The position numbers and the translations under genes were made by a program. Positions 29,133 to 38,277 of a DNA stretch of 64,000 nucleotides are shown here, piece after piece (the first letter of the stretch is position 1; each line of letters begins with the position of its first letter). The notes beneath the pieces are model-generated. The model saw only the letters and a list, made by a program, of their open reading frames with translations. It was not told the origin of the DNA and did no database searches. Source of the DNA: JANQQC01 sp965262255 (GTDB lineage: Bacteria > Pseudomonadota > Alphaproteobacteria > Caulobacterales > Hyphomonadaceae); the NCBI GenBank assembly GCA_965262255.1, contig OZ253505.1:806001-870000 (forward strand), given 5' to 3'.

Positions 29133-29431
29133 TTGAGTTCATCCAGTCGACTCCGCGCCGTTATGCGGTTTGATCGATTCGTTAGTGGCGCGTACATCAA
29201 TAGTATCGCCAAAAACTCCCCGCCTACAAACGAGACGGGGTACATTACTCCGAGAGTCTGTCTGCCAAATACGATCGCGGGCATAGATTTATCCTCTCGC
29301 GACTTACCGCATGTCTTATGCGTTTGCCCTTTGATTGTTGAGGACAAACCGAGTTCCCGCCGCGGAACTCTCCTCCAATCCCTCCCTAAAAACATCACCC
29401 ACCACTTGCCCCTGACAGGAGAAATGTCATG
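29133..29431 (+). CDS. Short leader ORF of the relaxase operon, uncertain
   Basis: A 99-codon frame ending in ATG TCA TGA, so that its stop overlaps the ATGACA start of the relaxase. The product would be basic and Cys-containing, with no recognised domain. In its favour are the tight overlap and the existence of a decayed copy of the same region at about 25000-25290. Against it is an open frame on the other strand over the same bases and the absence of a clear family. If real it would be the first gene of a transfer operon. Confidence 0.35.
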
Positions 29432-32400
29432 ACAGTAACCCTTTGGAAAATTTCCTCGCCAAGTTTCGCCGCGAAATACTACGGCGAGGAGAACTACAGT
29501 CAGAATAACCCCAAAGAGTTCGAACGGAGCCAATGGCATGGCCAAGGGGCGAAAATGCTTGGATTAAGCGGGAAAGTCGATGCAGATACGCTTACGCGCA
29601 TCATGAAAGGTGAAACCCTTGACGGCAGATGTATCGGTCAACTTTCAAATCAGACACTGAAACGCGCTCTGCAAATGAAACACATCCCCGGAACCGACAT
29701 TACTTTTGCACCGCCAAAAGACATATCTCTACTCTATTATATCGGTAAAGACGAACGAATAATTGAAGCTCATTCCAGTGCAGTAAACAAAAGTCTAGAT
29801 TGGATCGAAAAAAATATCTCAGCACCCTTTCCTCGATCAGGAGAGCAAATTCGATGGGATAAGAATCGAAAACTTGTCATTGCTACTTTCAACCACGACA
29901 TATCAAGAGACAAAGACCCGCATCTCCACACCCATTCTCTCGTTGCGAACATGGTTTATTCTGATAACAAATGGAACGCACTGAAAGCTTACTATCTCTA
30001 TCTAACTAAGGCGATTATTGAATTCATCTATGACAGTTATCTAAAGCAAGCTGTTCGTGACCTCGGGTATCAAATAACGCCAAATCCGAAGAAACATCAG
30101 TCATGGTATGTCGCGGGTACTGACCAGCAAGCAATAAACTTATTCTCCAATCGTAAGTTTGAAATTACCGAAACTTTGAATAAGAACGAGTTCTATAGTC
30201 ACAAGGTTCGTACCCGCATCGTAACTGAATCTCGTCAACCAAAATCTCTTACTACCACCGGCGAAATGCAAAGCTATTGGGTGAATAAATGTGGAGACTG
30301 GGCAGGTCAGTTAGAAAATTTATGCACCTTGGCAAAGTTACGAACAGAGAAGCAGCTTAAAGATTACCCACTCCTTGACAAAGTTTCTGAGCCGGATCAA
30401 CACGAAGCAAATCAGGCATCTCGCGCAAGAACACACTTCAAATCTACTCCTAACGCTGAATCTGTCGACGAAGACGCTTATTCGCTAAATCGTCTTTGTT
30501 CTGAGCGAGAATACGCCGCTAGGGCCACTGTTAGTTTCGCGGTAAGATCAAAAGAGTCGCAAGGTGAAACATTCTCGATTCTTGCCATACTAAAAACAGC
30601 CTGCCGAGTTGCCCCTGACGGAATTACAATCGAAGATGTCGAAAAACAGGTTCACGAACTCATCCAAGAGAACATATATACGTTCCAATACGACACATCG
30701 TACAAAACGCTTCGCACCCCAAATATGGTTCCAGAGAAAGAAAAGTTCAGACCATTTGTCGAACGCGCTGGCCAAGACCTACTTCCTGCGTATCTGAAAA
30801 GAAGAGGATTCCCATACGTAAACTTTGACCTAACACTGCAACAAGAGAAGGCTATACAAACAGTTTTGTCGTCAAAGAGATTGCTAGTCGGAATCGAAGG
30901 TTATCCTGGCTCTGGTGATATTGCCGACTCGGAGAGATCCTCGCAACTTCCGAAAAACATTATTGAGGCATTGTATGATCAACACAGACCTATTATCGGA
31001 GTGATGACGTGTCGATCCATTGACACGGAACTGAAGAAAACTCCCTATTTCCAACAGTTCGAGACACCAAAGTTCAAAAGCTTCGTAAATTCTTACGAAG
31101 CACAATCGATTACAAGTCCCGTAATTTTGGTAGATGTCACCAACATAATGAACTCGAACCTTCTAGTAAGCACACTGAATGACTGTCAGAAACTTGATCC
31201 CGCTCGTATTGTGTTATTCGACAATCGAAACTTGTCCAAAATGCGGAAGAATAAAAAACATACGTTCCGATTGGTCAAAGACGCTGGATTAGAAATATCT
31301 CAAATCGATGACGTAGACAGAATAAAACAAATTTGTGACCAAACGAATATTTCAATTGCGAGTCTTCGTTCGAACATGATACGAATTGGAGCAGCAATTG
31401 ACGAATACACTAGCACTCCGGAGTGTACACGCGAGATTATCGATGAATTTCGTCTTACTCAAGACTTCCGGAAGAAAGACAGATCTAGGCAACGGGCACA
31501 CACACTTGAAGTTAAGAGGAATATCAAAGACTCAGAAAAGAACGTGATCAGGGAAACACGACCCAGCCAAGCTCGTTCGAAGTTACCCAATACCGCCGCA
31601 ATAGAGTCGAATAATTTGAGTCCTAAGCTGAAGAACCGGGAAATGTCCAACGCGAAACATTTAACCTCTGTGACACCCACGCTTGAGTACAGTAATCCTA
31701 GCGACCTACTTGATGACTTTAGGCTCGGACGTTGCCGTATCATCGTACCTGACGACGAACTCCGTAGAACCTTAAACCAAAAGATTCGTCAAGAACTTAT
31801 AGATAGTGGGGACATCGGTTCAAGTGTTATTCTGATAAATCGCGACGGTTCCATACCATCTGTCGCCGAAACAAAGTTTCTTAAAAACAAGCAACAAGAC
31901 TCGAGCGAGAACTTCACTGCCGATAGTACAAGCATTTCCAAAACATCTATTGAACCAGTAACTACAACAGAAAGAACAACCATAGACTCCTCTCTCAGCG
32001 CATTGAACAGTTACTCTAGGGCAGAAGCGACTGGTTTCGCTAGCATATTCAAGAGTTCAAATGAGAAAGGTCAGACTGACGACACGGTCAGCCAAGTCAA
32101 TAGTCTTGATGACAAAGAAAGTACTATAAAGTCTAGTGAGGAACCAGTTGCACAGACAGAACCTCTTACCACTTCGGTAAATACCATGTCCGCGGAATCC
32201 GTTGTGCGTTCTATGGAACAGCAAAGTTCCGAAAATGGAATTGACATGTCGGTTTCGGATAAAGAAGGAAACTTACAAAAACCAAGTGGACAATTCCCTG
32301 AAACTACAGTTACGCATTCCCCTAGTGAGGAGATGAATTCATATGAGAGTCTTTTGAATAGTCAGACAGACCTTGATCCATTAGAGCTGCGCCTCTTTGA

Positions 32401-32965
32401 AAACCTGCAACTGACTAATACCCAGACTGGCGATGACAGCAACCCGAATCCATCTTTCACAGAAGCAATGCTCGTCGAATTTGACGAAAACAGTCTAACG
32501 CTGTTAGTCGGCGATTCTCATCGAGTTATTCAACAAGATGATCCCGTATTGAGAACAGCTGAGTACGCTTACGCCAAACCGGAGATTGACAGCAACGTGG
32601 CGAATATTGAGGAAGTTGTCTTGGTTATGAATTCTAATGACGAAATGACACCTGAAAAATTTAGGATGTTGATTGATCTGTCGAGTTTAGAAGCTCGGAT
32701 AAGTATTCGGACCGATGATTGTGAACGTCTAGCAAGTAATTTGGAAAACCATACTTCGTTGCCAGTAGAACTCACTAACATAGACAGGAGCTGGACTCTC
32801 AATAATCAACAAGAAGAGGTTAGAAATTACACGGAGCCTCTTAATTCAGTCAACACAGAACTAAAACCAAACTCTCCGGCAGAGGATTCTTTCGAGTTTT
32901 CTTCTGCACGGCTGGAATCATCTTCTTATCGTCCAATAGACTTTGATATGGAACTCTCAAGATGA
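29429..32965 (+). CDS. MOBF (TrwC-type) conjugative relaxase
   Basis: A 1178-residue protein whose N-terminal 300 residues are a TrwC-type relaxase that nicks oriT and stays bound to the 5' end of the transferred strand. Visible features are the tandem tyrosines Y17-Y18 with Y23 (KYYGEENY), the FAPPKDISLLYY segment (family FSAPKS-type) and the HxHxH metal site at residues 165-169 (DPHLHTHS). The helicase domain expected afterwards is decayed: the Walker A site near residue 490 reads GYPGSGDIAD, lacking the Lys-Thr, and no other helicase motifs are clear. The C-terminal 450 residues are Ser/Thr/Glu-rich and probably disordered. GGAG precedes the ATG. No other transfer gene is present, so it may serve only for mobilisation, with a helicase borrowed from elsewhere. 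Confidence 0.85.
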   Translation: MTVTLWKISSPSFAAKYYGEENYSQNNPKEFERSQWHGQGAKMLGLSGKVDADTLTRIMKGETLDGRCIGQLSNQTLKRALQMKHIPGTDITFAPPKDISLLYYIGKDERIIEAHSSAVNKSLDWIEKNISAPFPRSGEQIRWDKNRKLVIATFNHDISRDKDPHLHTHSLVANMVYSDNKWNALKAYYLYLTKAIIEFIYDSYLKQAVRDLGYQITPNPKKHQSWYVAGTDQQAINLFSNRKFEITETLNKNEFYSHKVRTRIVTESRQPKSLTTTGEMQSYWVNKCGDWAGQLENLCTLAKLRTEKQLKDYPLLDKVSEPDQHEANQASRARTHFKSTPNAESVDEDAYSLNRLCSEREYAARATVSFAVRSKESQGETFSILAILKTACRVAPDGITIEDVEKQVHELIQENIYTFQYDTSYKTLRTPNMVPEKEKFRPFVERAGQDLLPAYLKRRGFPYVNFDLTLQQEKAIQTVLSSKRLLVGIEGYPGSGDIADSERSSQLPKNIIEALYDQHRPIIGVMTCRSIDTELKKTPYFQQFETPKFKSFVNSYEAQSITSPVILVDVTNIMNSNLLVSTLNDCQKLDPARIVLFDNRNLSKMRKNKKHTFRLVKDAGLEISQIDDVDRIKQICDQTNISIASLRSNMIRIGAAIDEYTSTPECTREIIDEFRLTQDFRKKDRSRQRAHTLEVKRNIKDSEKNVIRETRPSQARSKLPNTAAIESNNLSPKLKNREMSNAKHLTSVTPTLEYSNPSDLLDDFRLGRCRIIVPDDELRRTLNQKIRQELIDSGDIGSSVILINRDGSIPSVAETKFLKNKQQDSSENFTADSTSISKTSIEPVTTTERTTIDSSLSALNSYSRAEATGFASIFKSSNEKGQTDDTVSQVNSLDDKESTIKSSEEPVAQTEPLTTSVNTMSAESVVRSMEQQSSENGIDMSVSDKEGNLQKPSGQFPETTVTHSPSEEMNSYESLLNSQTDLDPLELRLFENLQLTNTQTGDDSNPNPSFTEAMLVEFDENSLTLLVGDSHRVIQQDDPVLRTAEYAYAKPEIDSNVANIEEVVLVMNSNDEMTPEKFRMLIDLSSLEARISIRTDDCERLASNLENHTSLPVELTNIDRSWTLNNQQEEVRNYTEPLNSVNTELKPNSPAEDSFEFSSARLESSSYRPIDFDMELSR

Positions 32966-32991
32966 TCCCCATCTAGATCAAGTTTAAACTT

Positions 32992-33140
32992 GAAACTGTT
33001 GCGAAACACAAAGTTTGGAAAAACATCTGCAAAAATTTGCAGTTTCGGCGACTAGAGGGCCCTAGAACAAGGCAGTTGGCGATTCAGTTTGAGTGCAACT
33101 CATCGAAATTCAAACGAGTAACGAGTTTCGCAACAGTCTC
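32992..33140. mobile_element. MITE-like element, family A copy 3
   Basis: A 149-bp element very similar to that at 85-232, with left end GAAACTGTTGCGAAAC and right end GTTTCGCAACAGTCTC, flanked by the 5-bp target duplication AACTT (32987-32991 and 33141-33145). It inserted just after the relaxase gene. Confidence 0.9.
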
Positions 33141-33367
33141 AACTTATTACCTTCGGAAAGCTCTTCGAACTTCATCGGAATCCAATTTGTTGGACTAAAA
33201 TTTTGTCACATTGAGATAAGGCTCTGCACCTAGCCCCGTAGGTGCGAAAGAGTCGAACACCACTCTCTCTTTACTCGAACTCCATTGAAGGTCCCCGGCC
33301 TTAAATGGAACTTGATCTAATAGAATCAAGGTCAAACTTGAGGTATCTAGGACTGAGTAGGTAGAGT

Positions 33368-33982
33368 CTAGAAATGGAGAGTGGTCTTTCCCTTGGACTG
33401 AGTTACTTCCTTGATGCCAAACTGAGATATTGCCTTTTCGTTAGTGAGCGATTCCGTGATATACCCAGACTTATATGCCAAAATGACCAAATTGTCGTGT
33501 TGCTCTTTGATCGTATAGGGTTCTTCTGCGACTCTCGCTCTAATGATATCAATGCTGTAAACTTCTCTAATGTGGTCGGCTTGGACAGCCTCGGAGCTGT
33601 CTAAACCACATAGAAAACGTGAGTATTGACAAAGTGCAGTTGTTCGCTCGTGATGCCAGTCCTCTGGTTCAATCGCAACAGTCGTATCCTTTTTGTACGG
33701 AAAGTAAGTTAGCACCGTACCTTGTATCAGTTCAACATTTTTGACCTCGTCTTTCAAGGCATGGAATACCTCTAAAACTTCCTGCGCGGTATCCGCACGC
33801 TCGAACAAAGGTTTGTCCAGCTGAGAAAAGTAAAGTCTAGCCTTATCGAATTTACTATCCTCATGTACAATTTTCGATAAGTAGTCGCGGTACACTTGCA
33901 AACAGAGTTTATTAAGTTTTTTGTACTTTGCCTCTGCTGAGCTAGCTTCAATCCATTTAGCGAAAGTTAGTCCGTGTGACAT
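33368..33982 (-). CDS. Paralog array member 1, unknown family
   Basis: A 204-residue soluble protein of a family I do not recognise; five diverged copies lie in tandem on this strand. Shared blocks are an N-terminal T-x-x-KWI, a Cys-containing helix (LCLQVYRDYL), a middle acidic helix (AQEVLEVFHALKDEV), then the best-conserved part W-x-x-ERTTALCQYSRFLCGLDSS followed by QADHIREVY, and a C-terminal strand-rich end (IKEVTQSKGKTTLHF). The ATG at 33982 is preferred over the upstream start because TATGGAGA precedes it as in the other four. It is the last of the array, 216 bp after member 2. Confidence 0.8.
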   Translation of the reverse strand: MSHGLTFAKWIEASSAEAKYKKLNKLCLQVYRDYLSKIVHEDSKFDKARLYFSQLDKPLFERADTAQEVLEVFHALKDEVKNVELIQGTVLTYFPYKKDTTVAIEPEDWHHERTTALCQYSRFLCGLDSSEAVQADHIREVYSIDIIRARVAEEPYTIKEQHDNLVILAYKSGYITESLTNEKAISQFGIKEVTQSKGKTTLHF

Positions 33983-34197
33983 TAGGTGTCTCCATACCAT
34001 AGGCATGCCAAAATGCCGTACCTGAGAACGGTTTGGCGAGGTGAGTGTCTTCTAAATAGGGGCTATTTAGCAGTATTCAATAGTTGAAGTTTCTTGTGGT
34101 CCGGAATTTTATTGTCTGACGACACACAAAGCTGGCGAACCTACCATTGAGAATGCGTTCGCTAAGCCTACTAGACATCTTGCTTAGGATACACGGA

Positions 34198-34812
34198 CTA
34201 TCCAAAATGTAACGAAGTGACACCATCAATCTTTTTGATATCTGAAGCCCCTAAACATTGCAACGACTTCTTACGCTTCAGCACATTCACGACTTTGCTC
34301 AGTGCCGCATCCAATACGATAAGATCCTCGCGGACTCTTATCTGATATGGTTGCCCCTTGTTTTTGGCCTTCTCAATGTGTGGGCGATACACCTGACGTA
34401 TATGGTCTGCTTGAAGCGCGAATTTACTGTCTAGTCCACAAAGGAATCTTGCGTATTGGTCTAAAGCTGTCACACGTTCTCCTCGCCAATACTGACATGT
34501 GATCGGAATCGTGGAGTGAGAAGAACCTACAAATGTAACCGGGTCATCGCCAAAATTGAGCTGAATACCTTTGAGTATTTTTCTAAGTCTTCTGAACTCC
34601 TTTAACATGATCGCAGGATTCTTTACCTCGTCAGCCAAAGGTTGGTTTAGCCTATCGAAATACTCTCTGTACTTTTTATACAGTGGATCGTTGTTGGAAA
34701 CCTTAAATAAGAAATCATAGATCACCTGTAAGCACTGCTTGTTTGCCTCTTCAATTGTATCCTTATTTGGACTACTATCAATCCATTGAGCGTAAGTTAA
34801 ACCGTGTGACAT
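34198..34812 (-). CDS. Paralog array member 2, unknown family
   Basis: A 204-residue protein, the closest relative of member 1: MSHGLTYAQWIDSS at the start, KQCLQVIYDFL, then W-x-GERVTALDQYARFLCGLDS and ALQADHIRQVYRPHI, ending in IKKIDGVTSLHFG. It lacks a signal peptide and membrane segments. The start follows TATGGAGA. Its identity with member 1 is mainly in the first 15 residues and in the RFLCGLDS-QADHIR block, which suggests a conserved binding or catalytic surface there. Confidence 0.8.
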   Translation of the reverse strand: MSHGLTYAQWIDSSPNKDTIEEANKQCLQVIYDFLFKVSNNDPLYKKYREYFDRLNQPLADEVKNPAIMLKEFRRLRKILKGIQLNFGDDPVTFVGSSHSTIPITCQYWRGERVTALDQYARFLCGLDSKFALQADHIRQVYRPHIEKAKNKGQPYQIRVREDLIVLDAALSKVVNVLKRKKSLQCLGASDIKKIDGVTSLHFG

Positions 34813-34970
34813 TGGAAGTCTCCATAAAGAGTTAAGCCGTAACACGATATATGAACGTGTTCTGGCGAGGATAGGGTACTAAAATAAGGAATACGCGGAG
34901 AATTGCAATAGTCTATACAATGAGAACTTACCCAGAATACCGACATTTCGCATTCCAATACTCTGATAAA

Positions 34971-35588
34971 CTAACGAGATTTCCTTTCAAACAATAGATA
35001 TAAAGTTTCACCGTCGTAGTTACAGGATTTAATCCCAAGCTGATCCTGATATTTTTCGGCCACCATAATCGTCCATACCGCGGATATGCTATTGTCTAAA
35101 CAAATTAAATCTTTTTCAACACGAACCTCAAATGGAACTTTTGCCGCCTTAGCTTCCAATATTAGCGGCGTGTAAACCATGCGGAGGTAGTCTGCATTTA
35201 TGACATATTCACTTGGAACTCCGCAAATGTATCTTACGTACTGGTCAAGTGACTTAGTTCTATCACGTTTCCAATCTTTTTCTGAAATGCTTTCAGTCTG
35301 GATGTCGGTGCCAAAAAACAAACACCTACCTTGAAATTCTATCGGGTCAATTTTTCTCAATACGTGTCGCCTGAACGAACGAAAAGTTTTCAATACATCT
35401 CGTTGATCGGCTTTAAAATCACCAAGATCATTGTCCAGAAAGTAAAAATAATCTCTCATTTTCTGAAATTTTGGATCGTCTGCGACTACCTTGTTAAGAT
35501 AATCGCTTATAACGCGGAGGCATTTCTCGCTCTCCTGTTTTATCTTGATCTTATCACGAGCGCTATTTAGCCATTTACTGTAGGACAT
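34971..35588 (-). CDS. Paralog array member 3, unknown family
   Basis: A 205-residue protein starting MSYSKWLNSARDK behind CGGAGA. It has the shared Cys helix (EKCLRVISDYLNKV), the acidic middle region, the block DWKRDRTKSLDQYVRYICGV followed by INADYLRMVYTPLI, and the C-terminal IKSCNYDGETLYLLF. It lies 52 bp downstream of member 4 and 159 bp upstream of member 2. It is more diverged than members 1 and 2 from each other but has the same length and order of blocks. Confidence 0.8.
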   Translation of the reverse strand: MSYSKWLNSARDKIKIKQESEKCLRVISDYLNKVVADDPKFQKMRDYFYFLDNDLGDFKADQRDVLKTFRSFRRHVLRKIDPIEFQGRCLFFGTDIQTESISEKDWKRDRTKSLDQYVRYICGVPSEYVINADYLRMVYTPLILEAKAAKVPFEVRVEKDLICLDNSISAVWTIMVAEKYQDQLGIKSCNYDGETLYLLFERKSR

Positions 35589-35640
35589 AGTCTTTCTCCG
35601 TAGAAAATTGTAGTTGTAACTTTGATTTTATGATGCTTCA

Positions 35641-36318
35641 TCAAGTCTGTTCAAGCGAAATGGTTATTAAGTTAGATTTGATACTAACTTTTGTAACCCG
35701 ATTGTTATCGTTTACTTTTAATCCCTTCAATGCTGAACGAATTGCCTTCTTTATATCATTATCATCCCCAACGATCAACAAACTCGGATCGTAAGATAAT
35801 TCTATTTCTTTCATATTTGGTCTATTCCCCTCCTCCAAAATTTCTCCAATTTCATTTCTATAAATTTCCTGTACATAACATGTTTGTCCGCATAACTCAC
35901 TCTGTTCGCCTTTGAAGTGAATATATCGCATGTACATATCAATGGCTGTTTTACTTTCCTTTATCCAACTGTTCCAATTTGGTTCATCCAGAGCTCTCGC
36001 GTAATCTTCAAAGATGTGAATAATTGTTTGATCGCAGTTACTTTTACTATCAAACTTCAACTCATCTAGTCGTGACCTTAACTCTCTAAAATCACTAATT
36101 GAATCGGAGGATATTTCTAAATTGTCATGAAGTGGTATCTCGACGAACTCAAGATAACTCTTTAAACGATTCGATAATTCTGCTTCCACAATTTTGTGTA
36201 TACCCCGCTTTATAGCATGAATACAATACACATATAAGTCGGAATACGATCGTTCAGAGTATTCTGTAGATATCCATTTCCCGAATGACGGTTTCAGTTT
36301 AGTCGGTGCAATAGCCAC
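35641..36318 (-). CDS. Paralog array member 4, unknown family
   Basis: A 225-residue, more divergent member. The shared outline is visible: FGKWISTEYSE near the N-terminus, a Cys helix (YVYCIHAIKRGI), a middle region with RELRSRLDELKF, then NSWIKESKTAIDMYMRYIHF, and a Tyr/Glu-rich VQEIYRNEIGEIL where the others have HIR-x-VY. The start is taken as GTG 36318 because GGGAGC lies at the right distance; an in-frame GTG at 36333 is the alternative. Its neighbour upstream is member 5, 73 bp away. Confidence 0.75.
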   Translation of the reverse strand: MAIAPTKLKPSFGKWISTEYSERSYSDLYVYCIHAIKRGIHKIVEAELSNRLKSYLEFVEIPLHDNLEISSDSISDFRELRSRLDELKFDSKSNCDQTIIHIFEDYARALDEPNWNSWIKESKTAIDMYMRYIHFKGEQSELCGQTCYVQEIYRNEIGEILEEGNRPNMKEIELSYDPSLLIVGDDNDIKKAIRSALKGLKVNDNNRVTKVSIKSNLITISLEQT

Positions 36319-36390
36319 AATAAACGCTCCCACAGTTACACAATATTTTTTTTAAGACTAACGTCAGAAATATAAAACTTACCAATATTT

Positions 36391-37026
36391 TTAACTTCTA
36401 CGGAAATAAATAGATATTTCATCGTCTCTTCTAATCACTTTCGATATCCCCATTTTTTTCTTATAGGAATTCGTTCCCAAAGCACCTTCTACTGAAGTGT
36501 ATGCCTCTTCTTTGGACGATACCAACTTTAGCTCCCGTATCCTAATCTCTTCGGTAAACTTTGACACGCCGGACTTTCTTTTCTCTTCGATCGTGTTTTT
36601 ATACATTAATCGAATGTACTCAGCTTGATTAGCGTACTTCTTATCGTATCCGCGTAAATATCTTGACAGTATATCCAGTGCGGTTTTTGTACGACTAATA
36701 CAGATACTACAAAAATTTTTCTCTTCGAAGTCCGCTTTTAATTCACGATACACTAACATACATTTTTCTTCAGATTCTTTAATGCAATCTAGCTTAGTTC
36801 GTAACAACTTTAGCTTTACAAGCATATTAGTATGATTTTCAACTCCATCGACCTTCTTCTCATCAAAAACATCTGTATACTTTCTGACGCTAGCGACTAC
36901 TTCTTCTGACAGAACCTTATGCATGTTAGCATTGAGAGCTTTCAAACAAATTACAAACTCATTACCAAATCTATCATATTTGTATCCTTCGATCACCCAT
37001 TTTTCGAATGTTAGTTCTTGCGCCAT
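36391..37026 (-). CDS. Paralog array member 5, unknown family
   Basis: A 211-residue protein starting MAQELTFEKWVIEGYK behind TATGGAGA; the upstream in-frame start at 37104 would add 26 residues and has no matching site. Blocks: VICLKALNANMHKVL, a middle helix with LLRTKLDCIKESEEK, then CISRTKTALDILSRYLRGYD followed by ANQAEYIRLMYKNTI, and a basic C-terminus (GISKVIRRDDEISIYF). It is the first gene of the minus-strand array, and it faces away from the small membrane protein genes at 37261. Confidence 0.8.
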   Translation of the reverse strand: MAQELTFEKWVIEGYKYDRFGNEFVICLKALNANMHKVLSEEVVASVRKYTDVFDEKKVDGVENHTNMLVKLKLLRTKLDCIKESEEKCMLVYRELKADFEEKNFCSICISRTKTALDILSRYLRGYDKKYANQAEYIRLMYKNTIEEKRKSGVSKFTEEIRIRELKLVSSKEEAYTSVEGALGTNSYKKKMGISKVIRRDDEISIYFRRS

Positions 37027-37260
37027 TTCAAATCTCCATAAGATTTTAGCGCCAATCTCGAGTGAGGCGCTGTGAAATTGATTACTTGGTAACTGTGTCA
37101 TCAAATTTCAAGGGGTATCTCTAAGAAAATTTAAAATTTTTTCTGTTTTTCTCAATTCAATGCTCGGAATACAATAGCTACGGAAGTTTAGCAAGGCACT
37201 GCCTCTTGAAAATAGCGACTTCAGACCCCATATAACGGCCTCAAACTAGGAGTATAATCG

Positions 37261-37395
37261 ATGTCCAAAGGTACTTGTTATATGTTATTGTGGTATATAG
37301 CGGCCATGTTATTTCCACCGTTGTGGTTTTTTATCATTCCCTATGTTTTTAATGTTATGAAACAAATCGAAGAGGACGAAGAAGAAGACGACTAA
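37261..37395 (+). CDS. Tiny membrane protein with acidic tail (copy 1)
   Basis: A 44-residue product: a short Cys-containing N-terminus, a hydrophobic stretch from about residue 8 to 32 (MLLWYIAAMLFPPLWFFI), with the double proline LFPPLW in the middle, and a strongly acidic tail EEDEEEDD. A good ribosome-binding site (TAGGAG) stands in front, and the 5' leader TAGGAG-x-x-TAATCG is nearly the same before copy 2. It would sit in the inner membrane with the acidic tail on one side. No family recognised; size and layout recall phage or toxin-antitoxin membrane peptides. Confidence 0.7.
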   Translation: MSKGTCYMLLWYIAAMLFPPLWFFIIPYVFNVMKQIEEDEEEDD

Positions 37396-37460
37396 TCGAG
37401 ATCAAGACTACCTATATACAATCTTGAAGGAGATCAACATCAAACGTAGGAGTTTAATCG

Positions 37461-37601
37461 ATGAAAGCATCAGATTTACCAAATTTCCCATGTACCATGT
37501 TAGCATTACTTTCACTTGGGTTCCTTTTTCCACCATTGTGGATTGTTGCATATTTGGTCGCAAACATTCAAGTCGATGTCGAAGACGAAGAAGACGACTA
37601 G
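37461..37601 (+). CDS. Tiny membrane protein with acidic tail (copy 2)
   Basis: A 46-residue paralog of the preceding gene, 65 bp downstream. It keeps a Cys before the hydrophobic stretch, LFPPLWIVAYLV in the middle, and the acidic tail VEDEEDD. The conserved LFPPLW, spacing and tail show that both are under selection and not random frames. GTAGGAG precedes the ATG at the same distance as in copy 1. A strong Rho-independent terminator follows 24 bp later, so the two form a short transcription unit. Confidence 0.75.
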   Translation: MKASDLPNFPCTMLALLSLGFLFPPLWIVAYLVANIQVDVEDEEDD

Positions 37602-37625
37602 TCCAGATCAACACCAACCAGAGAG

Positions 37626-37651
37626 ACCCGTCCTTCGAGACGGGTTTTTTT
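37626..37651 (+). terminator. Rho-independent terminator
   Basis: Stem ACCCGTC (37626-37632) and GACGGGT (37639-37645), a 6-base loop CTTCGA, and a run of seven T. It ends the unit of the two small membrane protein genes. Confidence 0.9.
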
Positions 37652-37761
37652 GTGGTCGAAGCATACTGCAACTCTGTCGTCATTGGATTGTTGCAGAACC
37701 CAAACATTGGATGTATATAGTTTCATCGAAGGAGGGATTAACTCAAACATAGGACTTCCCA

Positions 37762-38100
37762 ATGAAGCCGGGAATTAAAAAGTGGAACAACAGGAACCAA
37801 CTCAAGAAACTTCTTGAGAATGCGTTTGATAATGCAAGACTTGGCATTCAAGGACAAGAACCCAATCTGCAGATGCACAACAGAATGTACGACGCAGCGA
37901 AATACTTGTCAAAACGAAACGACATTGAGTTTGAGGACATTTTGAAGATCGTGGACAAGGTGGACAAGTTCTCAAGATCACTGCAACGCAATTTCGAACG
38001 AGACTTCCCAGAAACGAAGGTGGTTTCGTTCCATTCGATTGTCGACAGTATTGAACCCTTCTTGGGAGAAACCCACGAACTAGGTCCGCAGGAAGCATAA
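37762..38100 (+). CDS. Hypothetical protein, 112 residues
   Basis: A soluble, helical, charged protein with a basic N-terminus (KPGIKKWNNRNQLKKLL) and an acidic C-terminal end. No motif recognised. It follows the terminator of the small membrane pair, with AGGA a short distance before the ATG, and has balanced codon use unlike the surrounding short frames. The central DIEFEDILKIVDKVDKF segment is amphipathic. Its function is unknown. Confidence 0.5.
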   Translation: MKPGIKKWNNRNQLKKLLENAFDNARLGIQGQEPNLQMHNRMYDAAKYLSKRNDIEFEDILKIVDKVDKFSRSLQRNFERDFPETKVVSFHSIVDSIEPFLGETHELGPQEA

Positions 38101-38277
38101 GGTAAAACAAAACCTTAGTATTTTCAGTACCAGAGGCAAAACTTGACACTGTAACGTTCGTCGAAGTAAGCCAGAAACTACCGAGAGGAAGACAGTGGGG
38201 CTCAGAGAATCTTTGATCCTAGATTCCGGAAAAATCAGTTTGAAATCTACCAACGCTTTGATAAACTTTGTTCAAAC

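Noticed and set aside
29111..29545. 144-codon minus-strand frame opposite the relaxase start
   Set aside because: It overlaps the conserved N-terminus of the relaxase on the other strand and shows no domain.
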